Source: Caldibacillus debilis DSM 16016 (GTDB taxonomy: Bacteria; Bacillota; Bacilli; Bacillales; Caldibacillaceae). Taken from it: a stretch of 64,000 bases of DNA. The stretch spans positions 1 through 64,000 of the forward strand of contig NZ_KB912884.1 of the NCBI RefSeq assembly GCF_000383875.1. The letters run 5' to 3'. A program made the position numbers and the translations under genes. Under the pieces are notes generated by a model that saw only the letters and a list, made by a program, of their open reading frames with translations, did no database searches and was not told the DNA's origin. This document shows positions 8,558 to 16,450 of this stretch, piece by piece. The first letter of the stretch is position 1. Each line of letters starts with the position of its first letter.

Positions 8558-8767
8558 TTATTCCCTTTCTTCTACCCGGACGGCGGATTGAAAACCTTCT
8601 TTTTTATGGGTGCCGTCGCAAAAAGGTTTGTTTCCGGATTTGCCGCAGCGGCAAAGGTAAAATACGGGCTTTGTGGCAAAAACCTTTCCTTCCGCGTCCA
8701 CCAGTTCCACTTCTCCCGAGACCCGCAGAGGTCCGTTATCGTTGACTTGGATTTGCGCCTTTGCCAT
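8558..8767 (-). CDS. CDGSH iron-sulfur domain protein
   Basis: A 69-residue protein with the CDGSH-type 2Fe-2S motif CRCGKSGNKPFCDGTH. The ligands C-x-C-x8-C-x3-H are all present. This small family is thought to act in iron-sulfur or redox homeostasis; the bacterial role is poorly known. Of two in-frame ATGs, 8767 is preferred since AGAAAGG is 9 nt before it, whereas the one at 8776 abuts the ribosome-binding site. It is monocistronic. The 195 bp between it and the convergent yolD gene hold nothing recognisable. Confidence 0.88.
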   Translation of the reverse strand: MAKAQIQVNDNGPLRVSGEVELVDAEGKVFATKPVFYLCRCGKSGNKPFCDGTHKKEGFQSAVRVEERE

Positions 8768-8826
8768 CGGATTCATCCTTTCTAATATGATTTTTTAAAA
8801 AAAATCCGTGAAAAGAAAAAAAGATG

Positions 8827-8855
8827 AAGACAAAAACCAAAAATTATTGTATAAT
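8827..8855 (+). promoter_or_regulatory. Candidate promoter of tRNA-Ser
   Basis: AAGACA (8827-8832) and a perfect TATAAT (8850-8855) are 17 bp apart, 27 bp before the tRNA. Confidence 0.5.
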
Positions 8856-8881
8856 AATTACCGCTGACGCGAATAGGACAT

Positions 8882-8971
8882 GGAGAAGTACCCAAGTGGC
8901 TGAAGGGGGCGCACTCGAAATGCGCTAGGGCGGTCATCACCGCCGCGTGAGTTCGAATCTCACCTTCTCCG
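8882..8971 (+). tRNA. tRNA-Ser, anticodon CGA
   Basis: A 90-nt class II tRNA. The acceptor stem GGAGAAG pairs with CTTCTCC. The anticodon stem is GCGCA/TGCGC with loop CTCGAAA (anticodon 8916-8918) reading UCG. There is a long variable arm (GGCGG/CCGCC) and a T arm with GTTCGAATC. G is the discriminator base and CCA is not encoded. It stands alone between CDGSH and HMG-CoA lyase genes. Confidence 0.97.
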
Positions 8972-8980
8972 CTACTACCG

Positions 8981-9018
8981 GAGGAAAACCCGCTGACGGG
9001 TTTTCCTCTTTAATTTTG
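8981..9018 (+). terminator. Terminator after tRNA-Ser
   Basis: Twelve-bp perfect stem GAGGAAAACCCG / CGGGTTTTCCTC with loop CTGA, followed by a T-rich tract. Confidence 0.85.
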
Positions 9019-9408
9019 CCCGAATAGAAGGGACCAATGGCTCAAAACATGCCTTTTGGCACGTTCCTCCGTTCGTTCCGCGATTTTTTCGCCCAAACAG
9101 GGAAATCAGACCGGGCTTTTCCCGGGGTTCGAGGAAAAATCGCCCGCCTGTTTCGGCGATGAACGGAATCGGACCCTTGAACCGATCCGGAGGAAACGGA
9201 GGAACCGATTTCCGGCCGGCGGGCGGCCAACCCTTGAGAAACAGATATCGGCGAAAGGGGGAGGGCTGCCGGCAAATCCTTCCTTCGGCGGAAAACCGGA
9301 AAAGGGGGGCCCCAGAAAAAGCGGAACCGCCCGACATCGGTAATTCCCCTGAAAAAATGGTTCCCGCCTCGCTTCAAAACGGGAAAACGCGGGGCCGCCG
9401 GATTCCTT
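9019..9408. other. Intergenic region without recognisable features
   Basis: GC-rich spacer between the tRNA terminator and the end of the HMG-CoA lyase gene. Reading frames here look like random GC-rich frames; no RNA or repeat was recognised. Confidence 0.5.
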
Positions 9409-10314
9409 TCAGCCGCCCCTTCGCAACCGGTAATCGGCCGATTCGACGGGGCGGCTGAGGAAGGGGGCGATCCCATCCACGGCCTCCGCCAATTTTTCCC
9501 GGTCGATGTTCGTCCGGATCCCCATCCGTTCCAACATGTACACCACGTCCTCCGTTGCCACGTTTCCCGAGGCGCCGGGGGCGAAGGGGCAGCCGCCAAG
9601 CCCGCCGGCCGAGGCGTCGAAACGGTCGATGCCCGCCTGCAAGGCCGCCAGAATATTCGCGAGCCCCATCTTCCGCGTATCGTGGAAATGGGCGGTCAAC
9701 AGCAGGTCGGGAAAGCGTTCCTTCAATTTTTTGAACAGGGAATAGGATTCGTCGGGAGAAGCCATGCCGATCGTGTCCGCCACGCTCAGTTCATCGGCGC
9801 CGAGGGCGGCGAAGGCCTCGGCGAGCTGGACCGTTTTTTCCTCCGGCACCCTTCCTTCAAAGGGGCAGTAGAAGGCGGTGGAAAGGCAGACCCGGATGAA
9901 GCAGCCCTCCGCTTTCAAATCCTTGATTAACGGCGCCAGTTCATGAAGGCTTTCTTCCGTCGTCCGGTTGATGTTCTTTTGGTTGAAGGTGTCGCTCACC
10001 CCGACGAAGAAGGCGGCGGCCTTCGCCTTCGTCTTCCGGAAGCGCTCCACGCCCTTCCGGTTCGGGACCAAAATCAAGTTCCGGACAGGGTCCCCCTCGG
10101 AAATCACCGCTTCCACAACTTCCCCGGCGTCCTTCATTTGCGGCACCCATTTGGGCGAAACGAAGGACGTGACTTCCATCTCCCGGAAGCCCGCCCTTTT
10201 CAAGGCAAGAATAAAAGCGACCTTCCTTTCCGTCGGAACGAACCCCTTTTCGTTTTGCAGGCCGTCCCGCGGACCGACTTCAATGATCGTCACCGATCGG
10301 GGCAGATTGTTCAT
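9409..10314 (-). CDS. Hydroxymethylglutaryl-CoA lyase (YngG/MvaB)
   Basis: Cleaves HMG-CoA to acetyl-CoA and acetoacetate, the last step of leucine degradation. The 301-aa TIM barrel shows VGPRDGLQNE near the N-terminus (Arg and metal-binding Asp), VEVTSFVSPKWVPQ, the metal ligands HFHDTR, and the catalytic-cysteine signature GGLGGCPFAPGASGN. The start at 10314 is preferred to 10323 because AAGG is 9 nt before it. In B. subtilis the homologue lies in the yng leucine/fatty acid catabolism cluster; here it stands next to an aldo/keto reductase 47 bp upstream on the same strand, so it has been relocated. Confidence 0.9.
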   Translation of the reverse strand: MNNLPRSVTIIEVGPRDGLQNEKGFVPTERKVAFILALKRAGFREMEVTSFVSPKWVPQMKDAGEVVEAVISEGDPVRNLILVPNRKGVERFRKTKAKAAAFFVGVSDTFNQKNINRTTEESLHELAPLIKDLKAEGCFIRVCLSTAFYCPFEGRVPEEKTVQLAEAFAALGADELSVADTIGMASPDESYSLFKKLKERFPDLLLTAHFHDTRKMGLANILAALQAGIDRFDASAGGLGGCPFAPGASGNVATEDVVYMLERMGIRTNIDREKLAEAVDGIAPFLSRPVESADYRLRRGG

Positions 10315-10360
10315 CCCTACCATCCTTTTTTCAAAAATTCGCTCCGGCCTTCGGGAGTTT

Positions 10361-11290
10361 TCAGGATTCGATGCGGTGCAGGCCGTAGATATTCGCCTTC
10401 GTCCTCTTCCTTATAAAGGCGTATTCTTCTTCGGTCAACGGCGGTTCTTCCGCCGCTTTTACGTTCTCCCGAAGCTGTTCCGGGGAACTCGCCCCGACGA
10501 CGGCCGTCCCTGTCACCGGGTTCGCCCAGACGAAATGGAGGCTCGCCGCGGTGAAGCTCCGGTTTTCCCCGAGTTTCCTTTGCAGTTCGGGGAGCAATTT
10601 TTCCAGTTCGGGATAGGAATAATCGAGGTAACCGCTTTCCTTCGCCTGGCTGAGCTTTTCGGCATACCTGTCGGTCAACAGGCCTTTCGCCAGCGCCCCG
10701 CGGACGATCAGGCTGACCCCTTTTTCTTTCAGCATCGGAATCGCTTGTTCCTCCGGCCGCCGGTCGAGGATGCTGTACTGCATCATGACGGAGACGATGC
10801 GGGATTTCCGCAAATATTCCCGGATGACCGTCGGGCGGATGGAGGAGATGCCGTAATAGCGGATGACGCCTTCGTCGGCCAATTCTTCGAAGGCTTCGAT
10901 CGTTTCGTCAATCGGATCGTCCATCGTCCCGCCGTGGAGCTGATAGAGGTCGATATAGTCCGTGCCGAGCCGCCGCAGGCTTTGTTTTACCGCTTCTTTG
11001 ATGTATTTTTTCGACGGATCCCAATACCAGCCCGCTTTTCCTTCCTGCCAGCGGTTTCCCACCTTCGTGGCGATGATCACCTTGTCGCGGACCGGCTTCA
11101 GCGCCTTGCCGACGATCGTTTCGTTCACGCCGTAATCGTACAGGTCGGCGGTGTCAAAATAGTTGATCCCGAGTTCCAAGGCGGTTTCGATGATCGATCT
11201 CGCCCTTTTTTCGTCGGTTCCGAGCGACATGCATCCGAGCCCCAGTTTCGTCGGATAAAGGTCGGAATGGCCCAATCTTCGCTTTTCCAT
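10361..11290 (-). CDS. Aldo/keto reductase (YqkF-like)
   Basis: A 309-residue NADPH-dependent aldo/keto reductase of the YqkF group. The catalytic tetrad is visible as D and Y in YFDTADLYDYG, K in IIATKVGNRW and H in LYQLHGG. C-terminal GASSPEQLRENVKA forms the phosphate-binding site. The start follows GGGAGGCGAAGAGG. yqkF lies next to yqkG (nudF) in B. subtilis; here nudF is divergent 330 bp away, so neighbourhood is kept. It probably shares a transcript with the HMG-CoA lyase gene downstream. Substrate is unknown. Confidence 0.85.
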   Translation of the reverse strand: MEKRRLGHSDLYPTKLGLGCMSLGTDEKRARSIIETALELGINYFDTADLYDYGVNETIVGKALKPVRDKVIIATKVGNRWQEGKAGWYWDPSKKYIKEAVKQSLRRLGTDYIDLYQLHGGTMDDPIDETIEAFEELADEGVIRYYGISSIRPTVIREYLRKSRIVSVMMQYSILDRRPEEQAIPMLKEKGVSLIVRGALAKGLLTDRYAEKLSQAKESGYLDYSYPELEKLLPELQRKLGENRSFTAASLHFVWANPVTGTAVVGASSPEQLRENVKAAEEPPLTEEEYAFIRKRTKANIYGLHRIES

Positions 11291-11455
11291 CCTCTTCGCC
11301 TCCCTTTGATCTTTATTTTAATCTTTGGCTCGCCTGGAAAACAAGGAGGAACGGGCAAAATCCGGCGGAAAGGGGCGGGCGCTTTTCCGGAAAAATTGCG
11401 GCGGGAAGTAGTTTTTCGGCATATTGCCTCCGACCGAAGGCGGCCGGAGGGACTG

Positions 11456-11497
11456 TTGATGGTTTGGCCGAGGCTCCGTCCGGAGCCGAACCATCAA
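11456..11497. other. Long perfect-ended inverted repeat in the akr-nudF spacer
   Basis: TTGATGGTT (11456-11464) and AACCATCAA (11489-11497) flank GGCTCC / GGAGCC, giving a stable 42-bp hairpin. There is no T run, so it does not look like an intrinsic terminator. It lies between two divergent transcription units and could be an operator or processed RNA element. Confidence 0.5.
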
Positions 11498-11539
11498 GGG
11501 GGCCATGCGGCGGAAAAAGAGGCCTCTCCTTTTCCCCTT

Positions 11540-11568
11540 TAGACTTTTTCCCTCCGAAGTGGTATAAA
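11540..11568 (+). promoter_or_regulatory. Candidate promoter of nudF
   Basis: TAGACT (11540-11545) and TATAAA (11563-11568) with a 17-bp spacer, about 53 bp before the nudF start. Confidence 0.4.
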
Positions 11569-11620
11569 TGGTTTTAGGCAGCCTGCTTGGGTACGGATCT
11601 GAAAAACGGGAGTGAAAAGG

Positions 11621-12169
11621 ATGGAAACCTACGAAGAAAAGACATTAAACCGGAAGACGATCTTTGAAGGGCGGGTGATTACCGTCCACTTGGATGAAGT
11701 TTCGCTGCCCGACGGAAAGACGAGCACGAGGGAGATCGTCGAGCATCCGGGGGCGGTTGCCGTCATCGCCTTTACCGACGAAGGCAAAATGGTCATGGTC
11801 CGGCAGTACCGGAAACCTCTGAACCGGGCGCTGGTGGAAATCCCGGCCGGAAAAATCGATCGGGGCGAACAGCCGGAAGCATGCGCCCGGAGGGAACTGG
11901 AGGAAGAAACGGGATATGTTTGCGCGAAGCTGACCCATCTCGTCTCCTTTTACACTTCGCCCGGATTTTGCGACGAAATCCTCCATATTTATTTGGCGGA
12001 AGGGCTGACGAAAGCGGAAGGGCGGCATCTCGACGAGGACGAATTCCTCGACCTGCTGGAGGTCACCTTCGAGGAAGCGGAAAACCTGGTAAAGAAGGGC
12101 GAGATCATGGACGCAAAGACGATTTACGCCTGGCAATACTGGAAAGCTTTGCGGGAGACGGGGAAATAG
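11621..12169 (+). CDS. nudF: ADP-ribose pyrophosphatase NudF
   Basis: A Nudix hydrolase of 182 aa that splits ADP-ribose to AMP and ribose-5-phosphate. The Nudix box is complete (GKIDRGEQPEACARRELEEE continuing TGY), preceded by VRQYRKPL and followed by FYTSPGFCDEILHIYLAEGL, as in B. subtilis NudF/YqkG. The ATG at 11621 has GGGAGTG 6 nt before it; a GTG at 11612 overlaps this site. The stop codon is immediately followed by the ATG of the next gene, so translation is coupled. Confidence 0.92.
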   Translation: METYEEKTLNRKTIFEGRVITVHLDEVSLPDGKTSTREIVEHPGAVAVIAFTDEGKMVMVRQYRKPLNRALVEIPAGKIDRGEQPEACARRELEEETGYVCAKLTHLVSFYTSPGFCDEILHIYLAEGLTKAEGRHLDEDEFLDLLEVTFEEAENLVKKGEIMDAKTIYAWQYWKALRETGK

Positions 12170-13333
12170 ATGGAACGGAAATTCGCCGATCTCCATATCC
12201 ACATCGGCCGGACGAAGACGGGCCGGCCGGTGAAGATCACCGGCGCCAAAACGTTGACGCTGACGAATATTTTGCATACGGCCAAAAACCGGAAAGGGAT
12301 CGACATCGTCGGCGTCATCGACTGCCATTCCCCGGAAGTGATTGCGGAAATCGGGGAGCTGATGGAACGGGGGCAGTTGATCGAACGGGGAGAGGGCGGG
12401 CTGCTATTCGAGGAAAAGATTTTGCTCATCCCCGGGAGCGAGGTGGAGGTCCATGACCGCTTTTCCCGCGGCCCGATCCACGCCTTATGCTATTTCCCGA
12501 CATTGGAAAGGATGAAGCAGTTTTCCGAATGGCTTTCGGGGCAGGTAAAGAACATCCATTTGAGCTCGCAAAAAATTCGGGCGACGGGCAGACAATTGCA
12601 ACGGACGGTCAAGGAACTGGACGGGCTGTTCATCCCCGCCCACGTGTTCACCCCGTTCAAAAGCCTGTTCGGCAAAGGGGTTGAGAAAAATCTGGCGGAA
12701 GTTTTCGACCCGGACGCCGTCGACGCCGTAGAGCTGGGCCTCAGTTCCGACACCGCCATGGCCGACGGTCTGAAACAGCTGCACCGCTATCCCTTTTTGT
12801 CCAACTCCGACGCCCATTCCCTCGGGAAGATCGCCAGGGAATACCAGGCCCTTGCCGTCGCTTCCTTAAGTTTTTCCGAGACGGTGAAGGCGATCAAAGG
12901 GCAGGGGGGAAGGAGGATTTTGGCCAATTACGGCCTGAACCCGCTGCTGGGAAAATATTACCGGACCGTCTGCGCCTCCTGCCTCCAACCCTCCGCCCCT
13001 TCGGGCAGATGCCCCCGCTGCGGTTCCGACAAGATCATCCCCGGCGTCAGCGACCGGATCCGGGAGCTGTCCGACGCCGGGGAAAGGCCCGCGAGGCCCC
13101 CTTATATCCACCAGGTGCCTTTGGAGTTTTTGCCGGGAATCGGCGCGAAGACCCTGGAAAAATTGTTGGAACGCTTCCATACGGAAATGGCCGTTTTGCA
13201 TGACGCCCGGGAGGAGGAACTGCTGGAGGTCCTTCCGGAACGGACGGTTTCCTTTATTCTGAAGGCGCGGCGGGGAGAGCTCCCGATTGCAGCCGGCGGC
13301 GGGGGAAGATACGGAAAAGTGGCCGGCGGATGA
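12170..13333 (+). CDS. yqxK: EndoQ-like PHP-domain endonuclease (YqxK)
   Basis: A 387-residue protein with an N-terminal PHP metal-binding domain (DLHIHIG near residue 6, DCHSPE, NSDAHSLGKIAREY). A four-cysteine zinc ribbon (CASC with CPRC) follows, then a helix-hairpin-helix (LEFLPGIGAKTLEKLL). This architecture is that of endonuclease Q, which nicks DNA 5' of deaminated bases such as uracil and hypoxanthine. Activity has been shown for archaeal EndoQ and a Bacillus homologue; B. subtilis YqxK is the orthologue by position. It is translationally coupled to nudF and is followed by spoIIM. A repair role is inferred from family. Confidence 0.85.
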   Translation: MERKFADLHIHIGRTKTGRPVKITGAKTLTLTNILHTAKNRKGIDIVGVIDCHSPEVIAEIGELMERGQLIERGEGGLLFEEKILLIPGSEVEVHDRFSRGPIHALCYFPTLERMKQFSEWLSGQVKNIHLSSQKIRATGRQLQRTVKELDGLFIPAHVFTPFKSLFGKGVEKNLAEVFDPDAVDAVELGLSSDTAMADGLKQLHRYPFLSNSDAHSLGKIAREYQALAVASLSFSETVKAIKGQGGRRILANYGLNPLLGKYYRTVCASCLQPSAPSGRCPRCGSDKIIPGVSDRIRELSDAGERPARPPYIHQVPLEFLPGIGAKTLEKLLERFHTEMAVLHDAREEELLEVLPERTVSFILKARRGELPIAAGGGGRYGKVAGG

Positions 13334-13369
13334 TCTTTCTCGAATCTTTTAAACCTTCCTTCTTTTTTC

Positions 13370-13398
13370 GCATACTCATCTCTCATTTTTCATAAAAT
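13370..13398 (+). promoter_or_regulatory. Candidate sigma-E promoter of spoIIM
   Basis: GCATACT (13370-13376) and CATAAAAT (13391-13398), 14 bp apart, resemble the sigma-E -35 and -10 elements. spoIIM is sigma-E dependent in B. subtilis. Confidence 0.45.
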
Positions 13399-13427
13399 CT
13401 AGTAAACGAAAGGGAAGGAAGGTTGCC

Positions 13428-14072
13428 ATGGGAACTCTGCAGCGGAGAAACCGGTTGGCCGGGCATTTGCGCGAGCATGCTTCCATGTACATCTTTCATA
13501 CGGTGCTCTTGGTGATGGGGGTCATATTCGGGGCCGTCATCGTCAACAGCCTGAGCGCAACCCAAAAGCAGGATCTCTTTTATTTTATCAATGAATTTTT
13601 TGTCCAAATGAAGAACGGGGAGATCGTATCCGCAAAGGAGGTCTTTTCCCATACCCTCGCCTATAACAGCAAATTTATCGGGATCATTTGGCTCCTGGGC
13701 ATTTCCATGATCGGGCTGCCGATCATTTTGGTGATGCTGTTCCTCAAAGGGATGGTCGTCGGTTTCACCGTCGGGTTTTTGGTGCAGCAGATGGGCCTGT
13801 CCGGCTTTTTATTGTCGGTGGCCGCCGTCCTTCCGCAGAACTTCATCGCCCTGCCGGTGTACATTTTCGTCGTCGTTGCCGCCGTCGCCTTCAGCCTGCA
13901 AATGATCAAAAAATTGTTCGTCAAGCGCTTTTACCAGCCCTTCGCCCCGATGCTCCTCCGGTATATTCTCGTTTACGGGGCGGCAAATCTTCTCCTGTGC
14001 GCCGCCGCCGTCATCGAAGGCTATCTCACGCCCCTCCTCATGCGGGCCGTTTTGTCCTTGTTCCATCACTGA
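13428..14072 (+). CDS. spoIIM: Stage II sporulation protein M
   Basis: A polytopic membrane protein of 214 aa that forms the DMP engulfment complex with SpoIID and SpoIIP in the mother cell and drives septal membrane migration. Several hydrophobic segments are seen, at about residues 22-42, 85-105, 115-135, 135-155 and 180-205, with the basic patch KKLFVKRFY between them. Length matches the family. The start follows GAAGGAAGG. It lies in the usual place between yqxK and fur, with its own sigma-E-like promoter. Confidence 0.93.
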   Translation: MGTLQRRNRLAGHLREHASMYIFHTVLLVMGVIFGAVIVNSLSATQKQDLFYFINEFFVQMKNGEIVSAKEVFSHTLAYNSKFIGIIWLLGISMIGLPIILVMLFLKGMVVGFTVGFLVQQMGLSGFLLSVAAVLPQNFIALPVYIFVVVAAVAFSLQMIKKLFVKRFYQPFAPMLLRYILVYGAANLLLCAAAVIEGYLTPLLMRAVLSLFHH

Positions 14073-14096
14073 TTATCAAATAAAATAATTTTTATG

Positions 14097-14111
14097 TTAG
14101 AATAATTATAA
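14097..14111. promoter_or_regulatory. PerR box upstream of fur
   Basis: TTAGAATAATTATAA matches the Bacillus Per box TTATAATNATTATAA at 14 of 15 positions. It lies 25 bp before the fur -35 box. fur is a PerR target in B. subtilis. Confidence 0.75.
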
Positions 14112-14135
14112 AGTCTAATTTAAAATTATTTCAGT

Positions 14136-14163
14136 TTGCAACTTGGCGGTGTTTTGATATAAT
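14136..14163 (+). promoter_or_regulatory. Sigma-A promoter of fur
   Basis: TTGCAA (14136-14141) and perfect TATAAT (14158-14163) with 16-bp spacing, 32 bp before the start codon. Confidence 0.75.
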
Positions 14164-14194
14164 GAAAATACATTGGCGAGGGAGGGGCAAATGG

Positions 14195-14674
14195 ATGGAA
14201 AATCGCCTGGATCGGATCAAAAAACAATTACATACAGCCAGTTACAAGCTGACCCCTCAACGGGAAGCAATCGTCCGGGTTTTGCTGGAACACGAAGCCG
14301 AGCATTTGAGCGCGGAGGACGTGTACCTCTACATTAAAGAAAAATCCCCGGAAATCGGCCTTGCTACCGTTTATCGCACGCTGGAGTTGCTGACCGAACT
14401 GAAAATCGTCGATAAAATTAATTTCGGAGACGGGGTTTCCCGGTACGATCTGAGGCAGGAAGGCGCCAAACATTTCCATCACCATCTCGTTTGCATCGAA
14501 TGCGGCTCCGTGGAAGAAATTCAAGAGGATTTGCTCGGGGAAGTGGAAGAGATCGTGGAAAAGAACTGGCATTTCCAGATCATCGACCACCGGCTGACGT
14601 TCCACGGCATCTGCCGCCGCTGCCAGGAAAAAGCGACGGGCGGCGAAAAAAATAAGAAAGCCGCCTCCATCTGA
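14195..14674 (+). CDS. fur: Ferric uptake regulator Fur
   Basis: Fe(II)-dependent repressor of iron uptake genes, 159 aa. The winged-helix DNA-binding domain (KLTPQREAIVRVLLE, IGLATVYRTLELL) is followed by the metal-binding and dimer domain with HFHHHLVCIECG and a second CxxC (ICRRC) for structural zinc. Identity to B. subtilis Fur is very high throughout. ATG 14195 is chosen (GGGAGGGG 7 nt upstream) over 14162, which lies inside the promoter. A Per box precedes the promoter, pointing to PerR control and a link between peroxide stress and iron. Confidence 0.95.
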   Translation: MENRLDRIKKQLHTASYKLTPQREAIVRVLLEHEAEHLSAEDVYLYIKEKSPEIGLATVYRTLELLTELKIVDKINFGDGVSRYDLRQEGAKHFHHHLVCIECGSVEEIQEDLLGEVEEIVEKNWHFQIIDHRLTFHGICRRCQEKATGGEKNKKAASI

Positions 14675-14701
14675 CGGTTGTCTTTCCGGCGAAAAGGCCT
14701 T

Positions 14702-14790
14702 CCGGAAAGGAACCGCAGCAGTAAGTCGTAAAATTTGCTGTCCGCTAAATATCCGGTCCTGCTTTGCCGGAAAGGAACCGGAGCAGTAAG
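14702..14790 (+). repeat. 24-bp direct repeat behind fur, 65-bp offset
   Basis: Positions 14702-14725 and 14767-14790 are identical except one base. Each has CCGGAAAGGAACCG followed by AGCAGTAAG after one variable base. The second copy runs into the terminator stem. Confidence 0.8.
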
Positions 14791-14816
14791 CATGCGAATA
14801 TGCTTACTTTTTTTTT
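14785..14816 (+). terminator. Terminator after fur
   Basis: Perfect 9-bp stem AGTAAGCAT / ATGCTTACT, 6-nt loop and a run of T. Confidence 0.9.
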
Positions 14817-14930
14817 GCCCGAAAATCCCCCGCGCCGGCGCCGGCAAGCCGCCGCCCCGGAAGACAGGTATAAGATTCGCCGGTTTTGGCATAGGCTGTA
14901 TTAAAAACTGCGGACAAAGGGTGCGGGAAG

Positions 14931-15161
14931 ATGAAAAAAATGTTGGCGATTCTTTGGCAAACCTTGAAGGTGTTCATCCTCTTTTTGGGATGTACGATTT
15001 TCTTCTACTATGCTATGATGTGGGTGAACGAGGAATATCAAAACCGGCACCGCTACGACGAACCGGAAGGAGATGCGGTCAAGGTCTCCATTGAATCGGG
15101 AGGCTTTGAAAGCGACGATCTTTTCCAGCGATTATTCCTGTTTTATCTGATAGGGGAGTAA
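14931..15161 (+). CDS. yqzK: YqzK family protein (DUF4227)
   Basis: A 76-residue small membrane protein with one transmembrane segment at about residues 8-30 and an acidic cytoplasmic or extracellular tail ending LFLFYLIGE. Position between fur and xerD and the N-terminus match B. subtilis YqzK. Function is unknown. It ends 4 bp before xerD, so the two are cotranscribed. Confidence 0.8.
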   Translation: MKKMLAILWQTLKVFILFLGCTIFFYYAMMWVNEEYQNRHRYDEPEGDAVKVSIESGGFESDDLFQRLFLFYLIGE

Positions 15162-15165
15162 AAAA

Positions 15166-16056
15166 GTGGACGATCATATCCGGGATTTTCTCCATTTTTT
15201 GACCGTGGAAAAGGGACTGGCGGAAAATACGATCGAGGCTTACCGGCGGGACTTGAAAAAATACGCCCTGTTTTTGAAGGAAACGTTCCAGATCGCCGAT
15301 CCGAAGGAGATTACGAGAATCCATATTTTGCAGTTCCTGGGGAAGTTGAGAGGGGAAGGGAAATCGACGAAGACCCTCGCCCGCCACATCGCATCCATCC
15401 GATCCTTCCACCACTTTTTATTGCGGGATCGCATCGTGGACACCGATCCGACCCTCCACATCGATTCGCCGAAACCGGAAAGGAATTTGCCCCGCGTTTT
15501 AAATCAAAAGGAAGTCGAACAGCTGTTGAATTCGCCGGATTTGTCGACGGAATACGGCATCCGCGACAAGGCGATGCTGGAACTGCTGTACGCGACGGGA
15601 ATGCGGGTCAGCGAGCTCGTCCGGTTGAATTTGGACGATGTCTATCTGTCCATGGGCTTTGTGCGCTGCATCGGAAAGGGGAACAAGGAACGGATCATTC
15701 CCCTCGGCAAACATGCCGCCCGCGCCGTTGAAAACTACTTGCGGCATTCCCGGCCGAAGTTGGCGAAGAAGCGGCAGACCGAGGCGCTGTTTTTGAACCA
15801 TCACGGCCAAAGGCTCACCCGTCAAGGCTTTTGGAAAATTTTGAAGCAGCTGGCGGAAAAAGCGGGGATCAAAACGCCCCTGACCCCGCACACCCTCCGC
15901 CATTCCTTCGCCACCCACCTTTTGGAGAACGGGGCCGACCTGCGGGCCGTCCAGGAAATGTTGGGGCACGCGGACATCTCCACGACGCAAATCTATACCC
16001 ATGTGACGAAGACGAGAATAAAAGATGTCTATCGAAAATATCATCCCCGGGCGTAG
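15166..16056 (+). CDS. xerD: Site-specific tyrosine recombinase XerD (RipX)
   Basis: With XerC (CodV) it resolves chromosome dimers at dif. The 296-residue protein has the N-terminal SAM-like core-binding domain ([20 protein letters not shown]) and the catalytic domain with R147 (ATGMRVSEL), lysine in [26 protein letters not shown] and the nucleophile tyrosine in IYTH. GTG is the start, with GGGGAG before it. It sits after yqzK and before deoB, the B. subtilis order. Confidence 0.95.
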   Translation: MDDHIRDFLHFLTVEKGLAENTIEAYRRDLKKYALFLKETFQIADPKEITRIHILQFLGKLRGEGKSTKTLARHIASIRSFHHFLLRDRIVDTDPTLHIDSPKPERNLPRVLNQKEVEQLLNSPDLSTEYGIRDKAMLELLYATGMRVSELVRLNLDDVYLSMGFVRCIGKGNKERIIPLGKHAARAVENYLRHSRPKLAKKRQTEALFLNHHGQRLTRQGFWKILKQLAEKAGIKTPLTPHTLRHSFATHLLENGADLRAVQEMLGHADISTTQIYTHVTKTRIKDVYRKYHPRA

Positions 16057-16303
16057 GTTTTTTGCGGGGAACGGGGCGCGCCCGGCCGCGAGCGCGGGGA
16101 AGTCCCGATGAATCCGGCCCCATGGGCCTTTTTTCCCCCGCCGAAAACCGGGAGGTGCCGCCCGAAAGGCGCAAGGCAGGGGGCCTTTCGAATTTAGGGG
16201 GCGTACAGGACTTCCCGTTCCGACGGCAAACCTTCCTAAGGCATGGCCGAATTTTATCCGGCGTATTCCGGCTCCTTTTATGCGGATGGGAAAGCGGTGC
16301 GAG

Positions 16304-16354
16304 CGGTTGAAGATTTCCGGAAAGATTTTGTCAGAAATCGTTCAACCGTTTTTT
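16304..16354 (+). terminator. Terminator between xerD and deoB
   Basis: Stem CGGTTGAA-GATTTC pairs with GAAATC-GTTCAACCG, then TTTTTT. It lies 250 bp after xerD. The rest of 16057-16303 holds nothing recognised. Confidence 0.75.
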
Positions 16355-16355
16355 C

Positions 16356-16385
16356 TTGTTTTCGTTTTTGCGAACCGGCTATTAT
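16356..16385 (+). promoter_or_regulatory. Candidate promoter of deoB-pdp
   Basis: TTGTTT (16356-16361) and TATTAT (16380-16385), 18 bp apart, directly after the terminator. Confidence 0.4.
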
Positions 16386-16450
16386 AAAGGAGGAATGGTT
16401 TTTCCATCCGTTGTTCCGACGGAAGATTCTATGGAAAGGCGGTTTCAGCG

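Noticed and set aside
9968-11542. 524-residue plus-strand reading frame
   Set aside because: It is antisense to the HMG-CoA lyase and aldo/keto reductase genes, both of which have complete family motifs.
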